NCBI GenBank assembly: GCA_913009205.1
Contig: CAJVYC010000005.1
Coordinates: forward strand, 86,363-150,362
From: an uncultured Fluviicola sp.
Lineage (GTDB): Bacteria; Bacteroidota; Bacteroidia; Flavobacteriales_D; Crocinitomicaceae
DNA length: 64,000 nucleotides
Direction: 5' to 3'
This document shows, in pieces, positions 46,955 to 54,852 of this stretch; the first letter of the stretch is position 1; each line of letters starts with the position of its first letter. The translations under genes were made by a program, and so were the position numbers. Below the pieces are notes generated by a model, which worked only from the letters and a program-made list of their open reading frames with translations, made no database searches and was not told the DNA's origin.

Positions 46955-47401
46955 CTAATAACTAGTTGTGAAACAGGCAGTTAAACCAACACTAAAATTA
47001 CGCGGAAGCTTCTTCACAGCGAAAATAGCCGTTGAATACTGTCCTTTATCATTTAATACTTTTACGAATAGATCTGAAACTCAATTTACGACAGTTGGCG
47101 ACTCGTCCCAGTCTTCTATCGATTGAAAATAGGCGTCTATATGGTTTAAGCCAACAATTCTATCAAATCCAATTTTCTGATCAACTTGAGCCAGAACATT
47201 TCAAGCACATAGTTCCATTGCCTTGTATCCGTAATCGGTTGAGATTTCATTTCCGAGGCACCCTTGATAATGGAGCTTTTCGTTTAGAATGGGAAATTGA
47301 ATTGAAATATAAGCGACATTCACGGAAACTTAACTTCCTACTTGAATTAAAGCATTAGGTAGCTTCAATCTGAGATGTTTTAATTTATCCAATGAGTTCA
47401 T
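46955..47401 (-). pseudogene. RidA/YjgF-family gene with three in-frame stops
   Basis: A 149-codon frame from ATG 47401 to TAG is continuous except for one TAA and two TGA codons, with no frameshift. It reads like the YjgF_endoribonc family: KLKHLRLKLP at the start, GCLGNEISTDYGYKAMELCA in the middle, then stop-NVLAQV, GFDRIVGLNH, SPTVVN-stop-VSDLFVKVLNDKGQYS and VKKLPRNFSVGLTACF at the end. The stops sit where homologues have a non-stop residue (Leu after ELCA, Gly after VVN). It is 31 bases downstream of the outer-membrane gene at 47433, likely a former operon partner. Confidence 0.8.
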
Positions 47402-47432
47402 GTTCGAAAAATTACAATAATGGAGGCGAATT

Positions 47433-48272
47433 CTACTTCCACTGTGGATTACATCTAACCGGCGATCCCAGTCTAAACGTAAACATCACACCAGAGAAAA
47501 CATACCAATCATTAGTTGATGCATTTCCACGACGACCAAAACGAGAACCGGACAATGAGCGGTTTGAAAGTTCTGCTGATAACGGACCGTTTTCAGCGGC
47601 TAAAAGAGTTGGATCAACATAAGAGCCTGACCCAATATCATCAATGTAATCAGTGAATGTTTTTCGGAGGCCTACTTCAAAGTTTATCGATGCCTTTTTA
47701 CCCAATGAGACTTTAGCGCCAAGACCTATCGGAATTACTAATTGTGTCAATCCATACGATTTTGAGTTCAAAGATGATCCTTGCCCTTCTGTACCCAGTG
47801 GCTGTAAATCAATTTCACCTCCGTCATTGGCAATTGTTTTAGGATTCATCCGAAACAAAGCAATTTCCGTTAAGACATAGGCTGTTCCTTTGTATCGGTC
47901 ATGCCCAAGCTGAAATGGAAAATAGTTAAATTCTATTCCAGCACCCAACTCAAATATGTTCGTATGAAAACTTAAGTTTCTATCAACCAAAAGAGCTTCT
48001 TTTGAATCCGAATCGTATCCTTCTAATTTACCATACGTCAAGTTTGCTCTGAAACTCAATCGAGAGTGAATGTTGTATCGATAAACAAGACCACCAGCCA
48101 AATTAGTGTTTCTATACGGCATGAATGGATTAAGGTCACCAATGTAATAAGACCCTCCTAACATAAACCCTATTTCGGATCTAGATGCATTAGTTCTATA
48201 CTGTGCTTGAACGGCAGATTGCCATATAAAAAAGAACAGAACAAGTGCTATAAATTTTCTTGACATTTTCAT
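47433..48272 (-). CDS. Outer-membrane beta-barrel protein (DUF6089-like)
   Basis: The protein has 279 residues from ATG 48272 (signal peptide ending VQAQ). The mature part starts SRSEIGFMLGGSYYIGDLNP and is an alternating beta-barrel: aromatic and Gly-rich strands such as LSFRANLTYGKLEGYDSDS and FEVGLRKTFTDYIDDIG. It resembles the DUF6089 outer-membrane proteins of Bacteroidota; no ligand is known. A longer frame to 48323 contains the -7 box at 48288 and is rejected. The dead RidA gene follows. Confidence 0.82.
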   Translation of the reverse strand: MKMSRKFIALVLFFFIWQSAVQAQYRTNASRSEIGFMLGGSYYIGDLNPFMPYRNTNLAGGLVYRYNIHSRLSFRANLTYGKLEGYDSDSKEALLVDRNLSFHTNIFELGAGIEFNYFPFQLGHDRYKGTAYVLTEIALFRMNPKTIANDGGEIDLQPLGTEGQGSSLNSKSYGLTQLVIPIGLGAKVSLGKKASINFEVGLRKTFTDYIDDIGSGSYVDPTLLAAENGPLSAELSNRSLSGSRFGRRGNASTNDWYVFSGVMFTFRLGSPVRCNPQWK

Positions 48273-48287
48273 TTCAATCGTTGAACG

Positions 48288-48295
48288 CAAATTTA
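48288..48295 (-). promoter_or_regulatory. Bacteroidota -7 promoter element of the barrel gene
   Basis: The minus strand reads TAAATTTG, an exact TAnnTTTG match 15 bases before the ATG at 48272. A TTG lies about 16 bases further upstream. Confidence 0.5.
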
Positions 48296-48308
48296 AAAAG
48301 AAAATTGT

Positions 48309-48345
48309 ACAAGAATGATGCAATTTTTAAATACACCATTCTTGT
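48309..48345. repeat. Inverted repeat ACAAGAATG/CATTCTTGT
   Basis: Two perfect 9-base arms (48309-48317 and 48337-48345) with a 19-base spacer lie between the DUF4139 relic and the barrel gene. It could be a weak terminator for the former upstream gene or an operator. Confidence 0.5.
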
Positions 48346-48355
48346 TAAACAATTA

Positions 48356-48706
48356 TTACAATTTATATCTTTCTCTACATCTATATCTTGAAACGGAAAC
48401 ATTCATGTTTTTTAGATACTTCACAGTATACCCAAGCTGTTTACTTTGAACTCCAGCTGGAGCACTCATATTCCAAACAACTTCTCCTGTCTCTATATTC
48501 TTTTCCGATCCTGACAAATTCATCAGCGGTTACAGAAAGGTCGTTACTATTTGTAAATAGGCACTTGGTCAAAAACTTCAATCTTTATTGGAACATCTCT
48601 ATTATTTCTCACTGCAACTTCATACATATAAGAGTCCTTGCGCATATTTCCAATCTGCACAATCGAGTCAAAAATTTGATCACCACAACTTAAGTTAATT
48701 ATTTAA
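48356..48706 (-). pseudogene. Remnant of DUF4139 (mucoidy-inhibitor-like) protein C-terminus
   Basis: The minus strand reads MRKDSYMYEVAVRNNRDVPI, then after a one-base frameshift TNSNDLSVTADE, then after another frameshift SGSEKNIETGEVVWN and QLGYTVKYLKNMNVSV, ending at TAA 48358. These are conserved C-terminal pieces of DUF4139 proteins: the YEV.VRN stretch, the TGEV.W block and the YTVKYPK-type strand. The N-terminal 80% of the gene is absent. It lies upstream of lysA on the opposite strand. Confidence 0.7.
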
Positions 48707-48750
48707 CGTTTTATTTTATTTACAACATATTGTTATTTTAAATTTGTTTG

Positions 48751-48758
48751 TAATTTTG
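48751..48758 (+). promoter_or_regulatory. Bacteroidota -7 promoter element of lysA
   Basis: TAATTTTG is an exact TAnnTTTG match 19 bases before the lysA ATG. A TTG at 48730-48732 lies at the -33 distance (18-base spacer). Confidence 0.65.
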
Positions 48759-48777
48759 CAGATTAATTTATACAGGA

Positions 48778-49995
48778 ATGACAAACGCAGAATTAATTGA
48801 GGTAGCAGAAGAATTTGGAACGCCAACGTATATATACGATTCAAATGTAATGATAAAACAATACCAAAACTTGCACAATGCTTTTAAACCATTGGATGTT
48901 AAGCTCCACTATGCAATAAAGGCTTTGAGTAATACGAATATTCTTCGTCTTCTTAAACAACAAGGAGCTGGTCTTGATGCTGTCTCAATTGAAGAAGTAC
49001 AATTGGGTCTACGTGCGGGTTATTCTAAAGAAAAAATAATGTATACCCCGAATTGTGTTTCGTTTTCTGAAATTCAAGCCGCAGTTGATCTAGGTGTTCA
49101 CATCAATCTAGATAATCTCAACATGCTAGAAAAATTTGGTAATCATTATAGAGATTCGGTTGGTGTTTGCGTGAGAATTAACCCGCACATAATGGCCGGT
49201 GGAAATTCAAACATCTCAGTAGGTCATATTGATTCTAAATTTGGAATATCAATCCATCAATTACGCCACGTTGTTCGAATTGCAGAAAATTACAACATGA
49301 ATATCATGGGGCTTCACATGCATACCGGAAGTGATATAATTGACGCTGATGTCTTTCTCAGAGGAGCGGATCTATTGTATCACGCTGCTGAGTACTTTCC
49401 TAATCTTCAATTCATGGATTTCGGAAGCGGATTCAAAGTTGGATATAAAGAAGGTGATATGGTTACAGATGTGGATAAAATTGGAAGCAAAATCGTGAAT
49501 TCCTTCAAAGACTTTTGCAAAGGGTATGGAAGAGAACTAGAATTATGGTTTGAACCTGGAAAATATATTGTTAGTGATTGCGGCAAGTTTCTCGTTGAAA
49601 CGAATGTTGTAAAACAAACAACTTCAACCGTTTTCGTTGGTGTAAATAGTGGACAAAATCATTTACTCAGACCAATGTTCTACAAAGCCTACCACCAAAT
49701 TGATAACATCTCAAACCCAGACGGAGAGAAAAAACTGTATTCAATTGTTGGCAATATCTGTGAAAGCGACACATTCGGTTTTGACCGGTTGCTGAATGAA
49801 GTTCGAGAAAGAGACTTCCTTTCAATTTCAAATGCAGGAGCATACGGTTTTAGTATGAGTAATCAGTACAATTCACGACTTCGACCTGCTGAAGTTCTTT
49901 GGCACCAGGGGAAGGCTCATTTAATTAGAAAACGTGAAGTTTTAGAGGATATCTATAGAAATGAACTGCAAATAGATGATTTAATCGAAGCTTAA
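48778..49995 (+). CDS. lysA: Diaminopimelate decarboxylase
   Basis: The protein has 405 residues, a fold III PLP enzyme. The PLP lysine is in KLHYAIKALSNTNILR near residue 42. HMHTGSDI near residue 180 and the glycine-rich MDFGSGFKVGY near 216 are present, and the C-terminal CESDTFGFD motif near 330 contains the catalytic cysteine. It converts meso-DAP to lysine. Confidence 0.93.
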   Translation: MTNAELIEVAEEFGTPTYIYDSNVMIKQYQNLHNAFKPLDVKLHYAIKALSNTNILRLLKQQGAGLDAVSIEEVQLGLRAGYSKEKIMYTPNCVSFSEIQAAVDLGVHINLDNLNMLEKFGNHYRDSVGVCVRINPHIMAGGNSNISVGHIDSKFGISIHQLRHVVRIAENYNMNIMGLHMHTGSDIIDADVFLRGADLLYHAAEYFPNLQFMDFGSGFKVGYKEGDMVTDVDKIGSKIVNSFKDFCKGYGRELELWFEPGKYIVSDCGKFLVETNVVKQTTSTVFVGVNSGQNHLLRPMFYKAYHQIDNISNPDGEKKLYSIVGNICESDTFGFDRLLNEVRERDFLSISNAGAYGFSMSNQYNSRLRPAEVLWHQGKAHLIRKREVLEDIYRNELQIDDLIEA

Positions 49996-50036
49996 AATCC
50001 CATTAAAAATAGTGTAGCTTATTAAAAAACAACATA

Positions 50037-50453
50037 ATAGCACAGGTAATTGGAATTGGAGGGAATTTTATAAAGTTCAAAGATTCAAGTAAAATTCGTG
50101 AATGGTATTCGTCAGTTTTAGGCTTTACAACTAATGATTATGGCGTACTATTCGAGCTCAACGGCGACACAAATCCAAAAAAGAGATATTTACAACTCGA
50201 AAATTTTGAAGATTCAACTGATTATTTCGGGGCTTCAAATCAACAATCAATGTTAAACTTCCACGTTGATAACATGGATGATTTCAAGAATCAACTTATT
50301 GAGTCAAAGGTAAAAATTATGGACGAGATTGAAAGTTACGGTTACGATAAATTTCTACACATTGAGGACCATGAGGGAGACAAAATTGAACTTTGGGAAG
50401 CTAATGGTAAGGAGTTTGAAGATTCTAAAGATCCTAAAATGGCAATGAAATAA
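50037..50453 (+). CDS. VOC/glyoxalase-like protein with an ATA in place of the start codon
   Basis: A continuous 139-codon frame reads AQVIGIGGNFIKFKDSSKIR, then EWYSSVLGFTTNDYGVLFEL near residue 25, then NMDDFKNQLIES and HIEDHEGDKIELWE near the end, a typical vicinal oxygen chelate fold. Homologues begin at the codon that here is ATA (50037-50039); no ATG, GTG or TTG lies upstream before the TAG at 50010. The next ATG is at 50250 and would leave 67 residues. The gene is otherwise intact. Either it uses an ATA start, or it lost its ATG recently. It follows lysA by 42 bases. Confidence 0.65.
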   Translation: MAQVIGIGGNFIKFKDSSKIREWYSSVLGFTTNDYGVLFELNGDTNPKKRYLQLENFEDSTDYFGASNQQSMLNFHVDNMDDFKNQLIESKVKIMDEIESYGYDKFLHIEDHEGDKIELWEANGKEFEDSKDPKMAMK

Positions 50454-50816
50454 TTACTTAGAAATTCTATTGAAGAAGCGATCCAAGTTGTCGTTCTTAA
50501 TAAGAGATTCAGATCCAAGAATTAAAATATGCTTGCATTTGAAATTGTTCAACCACATTTCTAAATTGGAAACAGCCACTTGAAGTGTACCATTAATATC
50601 TATTTTTTGTGTTGGAATGTGTTTTTTATCGAACAGATCATAAATATCTACATGATCTCTTTCAAGATTTTGATTCGCATTGATCAATAACAATCCTTCA
50701 GGCAATTCTTCTGCTTTATGATCATAGTCAACAACAGTCACTCCGGCCGTATTTGCCCAATCAGTAATGTAATTTGAAAAAGTAGAGTCTGACTCTAGAT
50801 ATATTGAATTTACCTT
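50454..50816 (-). CDS. Conserved-looking small protein, unknown function
   Basis: The protein has 120 residues. It starts MKVNSIYLESDSTF and contains a Rossmann-like alternation (GVTVVDYDHKAEELPEGLLL; CKHILILGSESLI). No family is recognised. The start at 50816 is supported by a perfect -7 box 35 bases upstream (50851-50858); an upstream extension to 50894 is therefore rejected. It converges with the VOC gene, the two stop codons being adjacent. Confidence 0.6.
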   Translation of the reverse strand, partial: KVNSIYLESDSTFSNYITDWANTAGVTVVDYDHKAEELPEGLLLINANQNLERDHVDIYDLFDKKHIPTQKIDINGTLQVAVSNLEMWLNNFKCKHILILGSESLIKNDNLDRFFNRISK

Positions 50817-50850
50817 CATTAAAATGCGTAATAGTGCGTCTGCGCGGGAG

Positions 50851-50858
50851 CAAATATA
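50851..50858 (-). promoter_or_regulatory. Bacteroidota -7 promoter element
   Basis: The minus strand reads TATATTTG, an exact TAnnTTTG match 34 bases before the ATG at 50816. Confidence 0.55.
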
Positions 50859-50931
50859 CTGGTTTAAATAACACAGTGCGCAATAACTGATCAATTTGTG
50901 TAATAACCACTCAATTAATATACCAACATCA

Positions 50932-51279
50932 CTAATTTAATTCATCTATTTTTTCGACCGGTCTGGCAACGACAGCTTTATCACCAAGTATAACAATCGG
51001 TCTTTCAATCAGTTTCGGGTATTTCAGCATTACACTGATCCATTCTGGCTCACTCAATATTTTCCCTTTAAAATGTTCCCTAAAATCTGGCTCTCCTTTA
51101 CGAACAAGTTCTTCTGCAGGAATTCCAAGTTTGACCAGAACATTCTCCAAGTCTGATTTCGTCGAGCTTTTCTTTAAATATTCAATTACCTGATACTTCT
51201 TATGCTCATCTTCCAAGTACGCAAGCGCCATTCTACTTTTCGAGCACCGAGGGTTGTGATAGACTATATAATCAGACAT
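50932..51279 (-). CDS. ArsC/Spx-family arsenate reductase-like protein
   Basis: The protein has 115 residues, thioredoxin fold. The catalytic motif NPRCSKSRMAL near residue 9 has the single Cys of the glutaredoxin-linked ArsC type. LIERPIVILGDKAVVARPVE near residue 91 is the family anion-binding segment with the conserved arginines. It probably reduces arsenate or acts as a Spx/YffB-like protein; no ars genes are nearby. It lies 43 bases downstream of prfB and may share its transcript. Confidence 0.88.
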   Translation of the reverse strand: MSDYIVYHNPRCSKSRMALAYLEDEHKKYQVIEYLKKSSTKSDLENVLVKLGIPAEELVRKGEPDFREHFKGKILSEPEWISVMLKYPKLIERPIVILGDKAVVARPVEKIDELN

Positions 51280-51322
51280 AATTTCTTGTAAGGCTTTTAA
51301 ACTTCAATAATTTGGTTTCAAA

Positions 51323-52408
51323 TCAATTGCCGTAGGTCATCAAGAAGGCTTTCAGGAAACCATTGAGATCACCATTCATAACGGCATCAACGTTTCCAGT
51401 CTCATGAGCCGTTCTTACATCCTTCACCAATTTATAAGGCTGCATGACATAATTCCTTATTTGAGATCCCCACTCAATTTTCTTCTTACTCGCCTCAATT
51501 TCTTCCCGAGCCTCCATTCGAGCGCGGTATTCCAATTCATACAACTGAGATTTCAGCAATTGCATCGCCTTTTCTTTATTTCCAAGTTGAGAGCGCCCTT
51601 CTGAATTTTCAATTATTATCCCAGTAGGCGCATGACGCAGCCTTACAGCTGTTTCTACCTTATTTACATTTTGACCACCAGCGCCACCAGACCTAAAAGT
51701 TTCCCAAGTAAGATCAGCAGGGTTTACATGAATCTCGATTGATTCGTCTACCAAAGGATACACGTAAACTGAAGCAAAAGAGGTGTGTCGTTTAGCATTC
51801 GAGTCAAATGGAGAAATTCTCACCAAACGGTGAACTCCATTCTCTCCTTTTAGATAACCAAATGCAAAATCACCTGTGATTTCCAGTGTCACAGTTTTAA
51901 TTCCCGCAACATCGCCATCTTGATGGTTAAGTTCTTTTAAGGTATACCCATTCTTCTGAGCCCACATTGTATACATTCGCATCAGCATAGATGCCCAATC
52001 ACAACTCTCCGTCCCACCTGCTCCCGCAGTAATCTGAAGCACAGCGCTCAAAATATCTTCTTCACCGGAAAGCATGTTTTTCAACTCCAATTCCTCTACA
52101 TCGGTTCGTGTTTTATTATACAATTCTTCCAGCTCTTCTTCGCTTCCCTCGCCCTCCTTAACAAATTCCAATATCACTTCGACATCTCCATGATCAGAGA
52201 TTAAAGCATCAAATGCGTTAACCCAAAATTTTAATCCACGGATGGATTTCATTTTAATCTCAGCTTTCTTTGGATCATTCCAAAAATCAGGGTCCTGCGT
52301 TTTCAATTCGTCTTCCGTCAATTGAAGTCGTTTCTCATTGATTTTGAGATACTCGCCAATCGCGTCAATTCTTGTTCGAAGCTCTTTAAGATGGTCCTGA
52401 TTTATCAT
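51323..52408 (-). CDS. prfB: Peptide chain release factor 2
   Basis: The protein has 361 residues from ATG 52408. It has the stop-codon specificity motif SPF ([15 protein letters not shown] near residue 205), which defines RF2, and the peptidyl-tRNA hydrolysis motif GGQ ([13 protein letters not shown] near 245). It reads UGA and UAA. The frame is continuous: at the position of the usual RF2 programmed +1 frameshift (CUUUGAC), the gene reads CTCAAAA. There is therefore no autoregulatory frameshift here. A longer TTG start lies inside the -7 box and is rejected. Confidence 0.95.
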   Translation of the reverse strand: MINQDHLKELRTRIDAIGEYLKINEKRLQLTEDELKTQDPDFWNDPKKAEIKMKSIRGLKFWVNAFDALISDHGDVEVILEFVKEGEGSEEELEELYNKTRTDVEELELKNMLSGEEDILSAVLQITAGAGGTESCDWASMLMRMYTMWAQKNGYTLKELNHQDGDVAGIKTVTLEITGDFAFGYLKGENGVHRLVRISPFDSNAKRHTSFASVYVYPLVDESIEIHVNPADLTWETFRSGGAGGQNVNKVETAVRLRHAPTGIIIENSEGRSQLGNKEKAMQLLKSQLYELEYRARMEAREEIEASKKKIEWGSQIRNYVMQPYKLVKDVRTAHETGNVDAVMNGDLNGFLKAFLMTYGN

Positions 52409-52414
52409 ATTGAC

Positions 52415-52422
52415 CAAAATTA
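52415..52422 (-). promoter_or_regulatory. Bacteroidota -7 promoter element of prfB
   Basis: The minus strand reads TAATTTTG, an exact TAnnTTTG match six bases before the prfB ATG; a leaderless message is predicted. Confidence 0.55.
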
Positions 52423-52490
52423 GTTAAAAAGATGATAAGATTTGTTCAGAACTTAATGCCTTGCAACTATCTTGAGTTTAAGAATAATTA

Positions 52491-52498
52491 TACATTTG
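52491..52498 (+). promoter_or_regulatory. Bacteroidota -7 promoter element of gcvH
   Basis: TACATTTG is an exact TAnnTTTG match 19 bases before the gcvH ATG. Confidence 0.6.
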
Positions 52499-52517
52499 CG
52501 TCTCAAAATCTATTGAA

Positions 52518-52898
52518 ATGAATATTCCACAAGATCTTAAGTATACGAAGGACCACGAATGGGTTCGCATTGATGGAGACGTCGCTAAAGTTGGTATTAC
52601 AGAGTTCGCACAAAGTGAATTAGGAGACATTGTTTACGTTGAAATTGAAACAGAAGGAGAAACTCTTGCTAATGAAGAGGTTTTTGGATCAATTGAAGCT
52701 GTTAAAACAGTTTCAGATTTATTTATGCCAGTTTCTGGAGAGATTACGAGCTTTAATGACGCTTTAGAAGGTTCACCAGAAACGGTTAACTCGGATCCTT
52801 ACGGTGAGGGCTGGATGGTAAAAATAACAATGTCCGATGCTTCTCAAGCTGAAGCGCTTCTTAGTGCTGATCAGTACACTGAGCTTTTAGGTAAGTAG
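52518..52898 (+). CDS. gcvH: Glycine cleavage system H protein
   Basis: The protein has 126 residues. The lipoylation site is the Lys in [12 protein letters not shown] near residue 63, in the family context E(S/A)VK. It shuttles the aminomethyl group between P, T and L proteins. It is probably co-transcribed with the VanZ-like gene twelve bases downstream. gcvP and gcvT are not in this window. Confidence 0.96.
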   Translation: MNIPQDLKYTKDHEWVRIDGDVAKVGITEFAQSELGDIVYVEIETEGETLANEEVFGSIEAVKTVSDLFMPVSGEITSFNDALEGSPETVNSDPYGEGWMVKITMSDASQAEALLSADQYTELLGK

Positions 52899-52909
52899 AA
52901 ATACTCTCA

Positions 52910-53287
52910 ATGAGTCTTCGACATTTTATCCCAGGCGTTCTGTGGGTTTTAGTAATGGGGCTGCTTTTCTTGGCACCGCAAAGCTATCCGCCACATACTT
53001 ATTTTGGAACTATTCCATCAAGATCAATTTTGCATGGAATAATGTTTTTAGGGTTTGTACACATTTGGATTGGAGCATTAAAGAAACAATTAAAGCACGC
53101 TTCGATTCGAAGCAAAGCAGTTAAACTAGTCTTTGGATCAGCGCTTATCTTGGCGTTAATTACTGAATTAATTGTATTTCTTGTAGGGATAAACTCTATG
53201 TTTAGCTTGTGGAATTTACTCTTCGATATTGTCGGTGCTGCTTTAGGAATATTAACTTTTAAGATACTGTATCAGCAATGTTATTGA
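52910..53287 (+). CDS. VanZ-like membrane protein
   Basis: The protein has 125 residues with four predicted membrane helices. It has the VanZ pattern of a short periplasmic loop after helix one (LFLAPQSYPP), an HGIMFLGF stretch in helix two, and the conserved E in ALITELIVFLVG near residue 84, then DIVGAALGI. VanZ-family proteins are of unclear function, sometimes linked to teicoplanin resistance. It follows gcvH and precedes tonB. Confidence 0.82.
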   Translation: MSLRHFIPGVLWVLVMGLLFLAPQSYPPHTYFGTIPSRSILHGIMFLGFVHIWIGALKKQLKHASIRSKAVKLVFGSALILALITELIVFLVGINSMFSLWNLLFDIVGAALGILTFKILYQQCY

Positions 53288-53348
53288 TTGAATGGCACAA
53301 GATTTGTAAACAATAATTAATATATTTACGCATACAATTGAGTAAAGT

Positions 53349-54014
53349 ATGGAATTAAAGAAAAATAACGCAGCCAATAATGAGAACTTAAGAGTACCAA
53401 TTCGGCTTATGGGACTTTTGTTTGTATCTGGTATTGTTTTGGCCTCATTCACATTTAAGGTTGTTACTGTGGAAGATGAGTTAAGTCAAAATGCGGAAAG
53501 CGCCGTAAATAATGACATACTTGTAATTGAGGAAGAACCCGAAACTCCTGAACAAGAAGAGCCGCCAGAAGTACAAGCTACTCCCCCTCCAACGGAGACG
53601 AGTATTGTGGAAGAAAACAAACCTGACGAAATCGTTGCAGCTGTAACACCGCCACCACCAAAACCTCCAGCAATTGTTGATGCTCCAATTACAGAAGCTG
53701 AGATTATTGATTTCCCAGATGTTGAGGCAGGTTTCCCAGGTGGAGCTGCTGAGTTACAGAAATGGATAAGTGCAAACGTACAATATCCTGAAACTTCAAT
53801 TGAAATGGAAGACCAAGGAAGAGTATTCCTTTCTTTCGTAGTTGAACCTGACGGAAAAATTACGAATATTGTGGTTGAAAGAGGTGTCACTAGAGAATTA
53901 GACAGAGAGGCAAAAAGAGTTGTTCGAAAGATGCCAAAATGGAGTGCTGGTGAAGCTAGCGGTAAAAAGGTTAGAACGCGTTGTCGTTTACCTATAGTAT
54001 TTACACTCCAATAA
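53349..54014 (+). CDS. tonB: TonB family energy transducer
   Basis: The protein has 221 residues. One N-terminal membrane helix (about 19-38), then a Glu/Pro-rich periplasmic spacer with many PPP and PEEP units (about 55-115), then a TonB C-terminal domain (about 130-220; FPGGAAELQKWISANVQYP, VEPDGKITNIVVERGV, RTRCRLPIVFTL). It couples the proton motive force to outer-membrane receptors such as those at 15095 and 24423. A decayed tandem copy lies immediately downstream. Confidence 0.93.
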   Translation: MELKKNNAANNENLRVPIRLMGLLFVSGIVLASFTFKVVTVEDELSQNAESAVNNDILVIEEEPETPEQEEPPEVQATPPPTETSIVEENKPDEIVAAVTPPPPKPPAIVDAPITEAEIIDFPDVEAGFPGGAAELQKWISANVQYPETSIEMEDQGRVFLSFVVEPDGKITNIVVERGVTRELDREAKRVVRKMPKWSAGEASGKKVRTRCRLPIVFTLQ

Positions 54015-54031
54015 AGAAAATAATAACTTTA

Positions 54032-54068
54032 AAAGCCCCATTTGGACCAGTCCAAATGGGGCTTTTTC
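54032..54068 (+). terminator. Hairpin terminator after tonB
   Basis: A perfect 17-base stem (AAAAGCCCCATTTGGAC and its complement) with a two-base centre is followed by T residues. It is 17 bases after the tonB stop. Confidence 0.92.
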
Positions 54069-54130
54069 TTTTTGGTACATTGATGGCAGCATTCGCATTG
54101 TTCAAATGAATAATTAATATTACGAATGTT

Positions 54131-54780
54131 ATGGGGGGAAAAAACAATAAAGCTAAAAATGAAAATCTACGGTTCTCGATTGCGCTTATAGCCTTCCTTT
54201 TCGCTGGCGGTCTTGTTTTAGCATCATTTACGTATCAAACAAGTTTGAAGGCAGACCTTTTACTGTATCACAAGCAAATTCTACTGAAATTGAATATATT
54301 CTAAAAGAAACTCCAGTTAAAGAACCAGAAACTATGGTTGAGCCTGAAGTCAAACATCCACTCACACGAAAAATAATTATCGTTCCGCCAAAAACGGACC
54401 CACCAAAGACCGTTATTAAACTTACCCCTCCAAACCCACCTAAAGTAAATCCGGACCCACCAGTTATTGTGCCAGAACCTATTGACTTCCGAAATATTGA
54501 GGCGATGTTCCCTGGCGGTGCAACTGAACTTCAAAAATGGATTTTTGCAAATGTGGAGTATCCAGAAGTATCAATTCAAATTGAAGATTAAGGACGTGTT
54601 TTCCTTTCCCTTATTGTTGAAGCAGACGGTTCAATTACAGGAGTGAAAGTAACGAAAAGTGCGAGCAAATAATTGGATCGTGAAGCGCAACGTGTAATAC
54701 CAAAATGGACACCAGGAGAAGCAGCAGGTAGGCGTGTTCGAACACGCTGCAGACTTCCAATTGTATTCATCTTGGAATAA
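54131..54780 (+). pseudogene. Dead tandem copy of tonB
   Basis: ATG at 54131 is followed by a membrane helix (SIALIAFLFAGGLVLASF) matching tonB, then a one-base frameshift. In the new frame come the spacer with PPK repeats and the C-terminal domain start MFPGGATELQKWIFANVEYP. TAA at 54588 replaces the codon that is CAA (Gln) in the live copy (DQGRVFLS). GRVFLSLIVEADGSITGV follows in frame, then another TAA at 54669 before LDREAQRV. A small in-frame deletion follows (PKW where tonB has RKMPKW). It ends RTRCRLPIVFIL at TAA 54778. It has no promoter or function that can be inferred. Confidence 0.9.
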
Positions 54781-54801
54781 AAAACCACATTCGTCTGAAT
54801 C

Positions 54802-54838
54802 AAAAAATCCCTCTTAGCAATGCTGCGAGGGATTTTTT
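54802..54838. terminator. Bidirectional hairpin terminator
   Basis: AAAAAATCCCTC (54802-54813) pairs with GAGGGATTTTTT (54827-54838), with an inner AGCA/TGCT pairing. It can end the plus-strand tonB relic and the minus-strand aldehyde dehydrogenase operon. Confidence 0.85.
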
Positions 54839-54852
54839 GATGTGAAATAGAA

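Noticed and set aside
47032..47358. 108-residue plus-strand ORF
   Set aside because: It has no family features, while the minus strand of the same bases carries a clear RidA/YjgF pattern with three stops. The ORF is a shadow of that relic.
46955..47401. Recoding of TGA (Sec or Trp) to explain interrupted genes
   Set aside because: The RidA frame also has TAA, the MerR relic has TAG and TAA, the tonB relic has TAA twice, and intact genes in the window use TGA as a normal stop. No selenocysteine insertion-like element was seen.
48388..48693. 101-residue plus-strand ORF upstream of lysA
   Set aside because: It is the antisense of the DUF4139 remnant, with no signal of its own.
50932..51279. 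Arsenic resistance locus
   Set aside because: Only a single ArsC/Spx-like gene is present; no arsR, arsB or acr3 gene accompanies it.
52910..53287. Vancomycin/teicoplanin resistance cluster
   Set aside because: The VanZ-like gene is alone between gcvH and tonB; the ddl at 4548 is a standard housekeeping ligase.
54131..54145. Six-G run after the ATG of the tonB relic as phase-variation tract
   Set aside because: The tract is short, and the frame is already broken further downstream by an unrelated frameshift and two stops, so switching would not restore a product.
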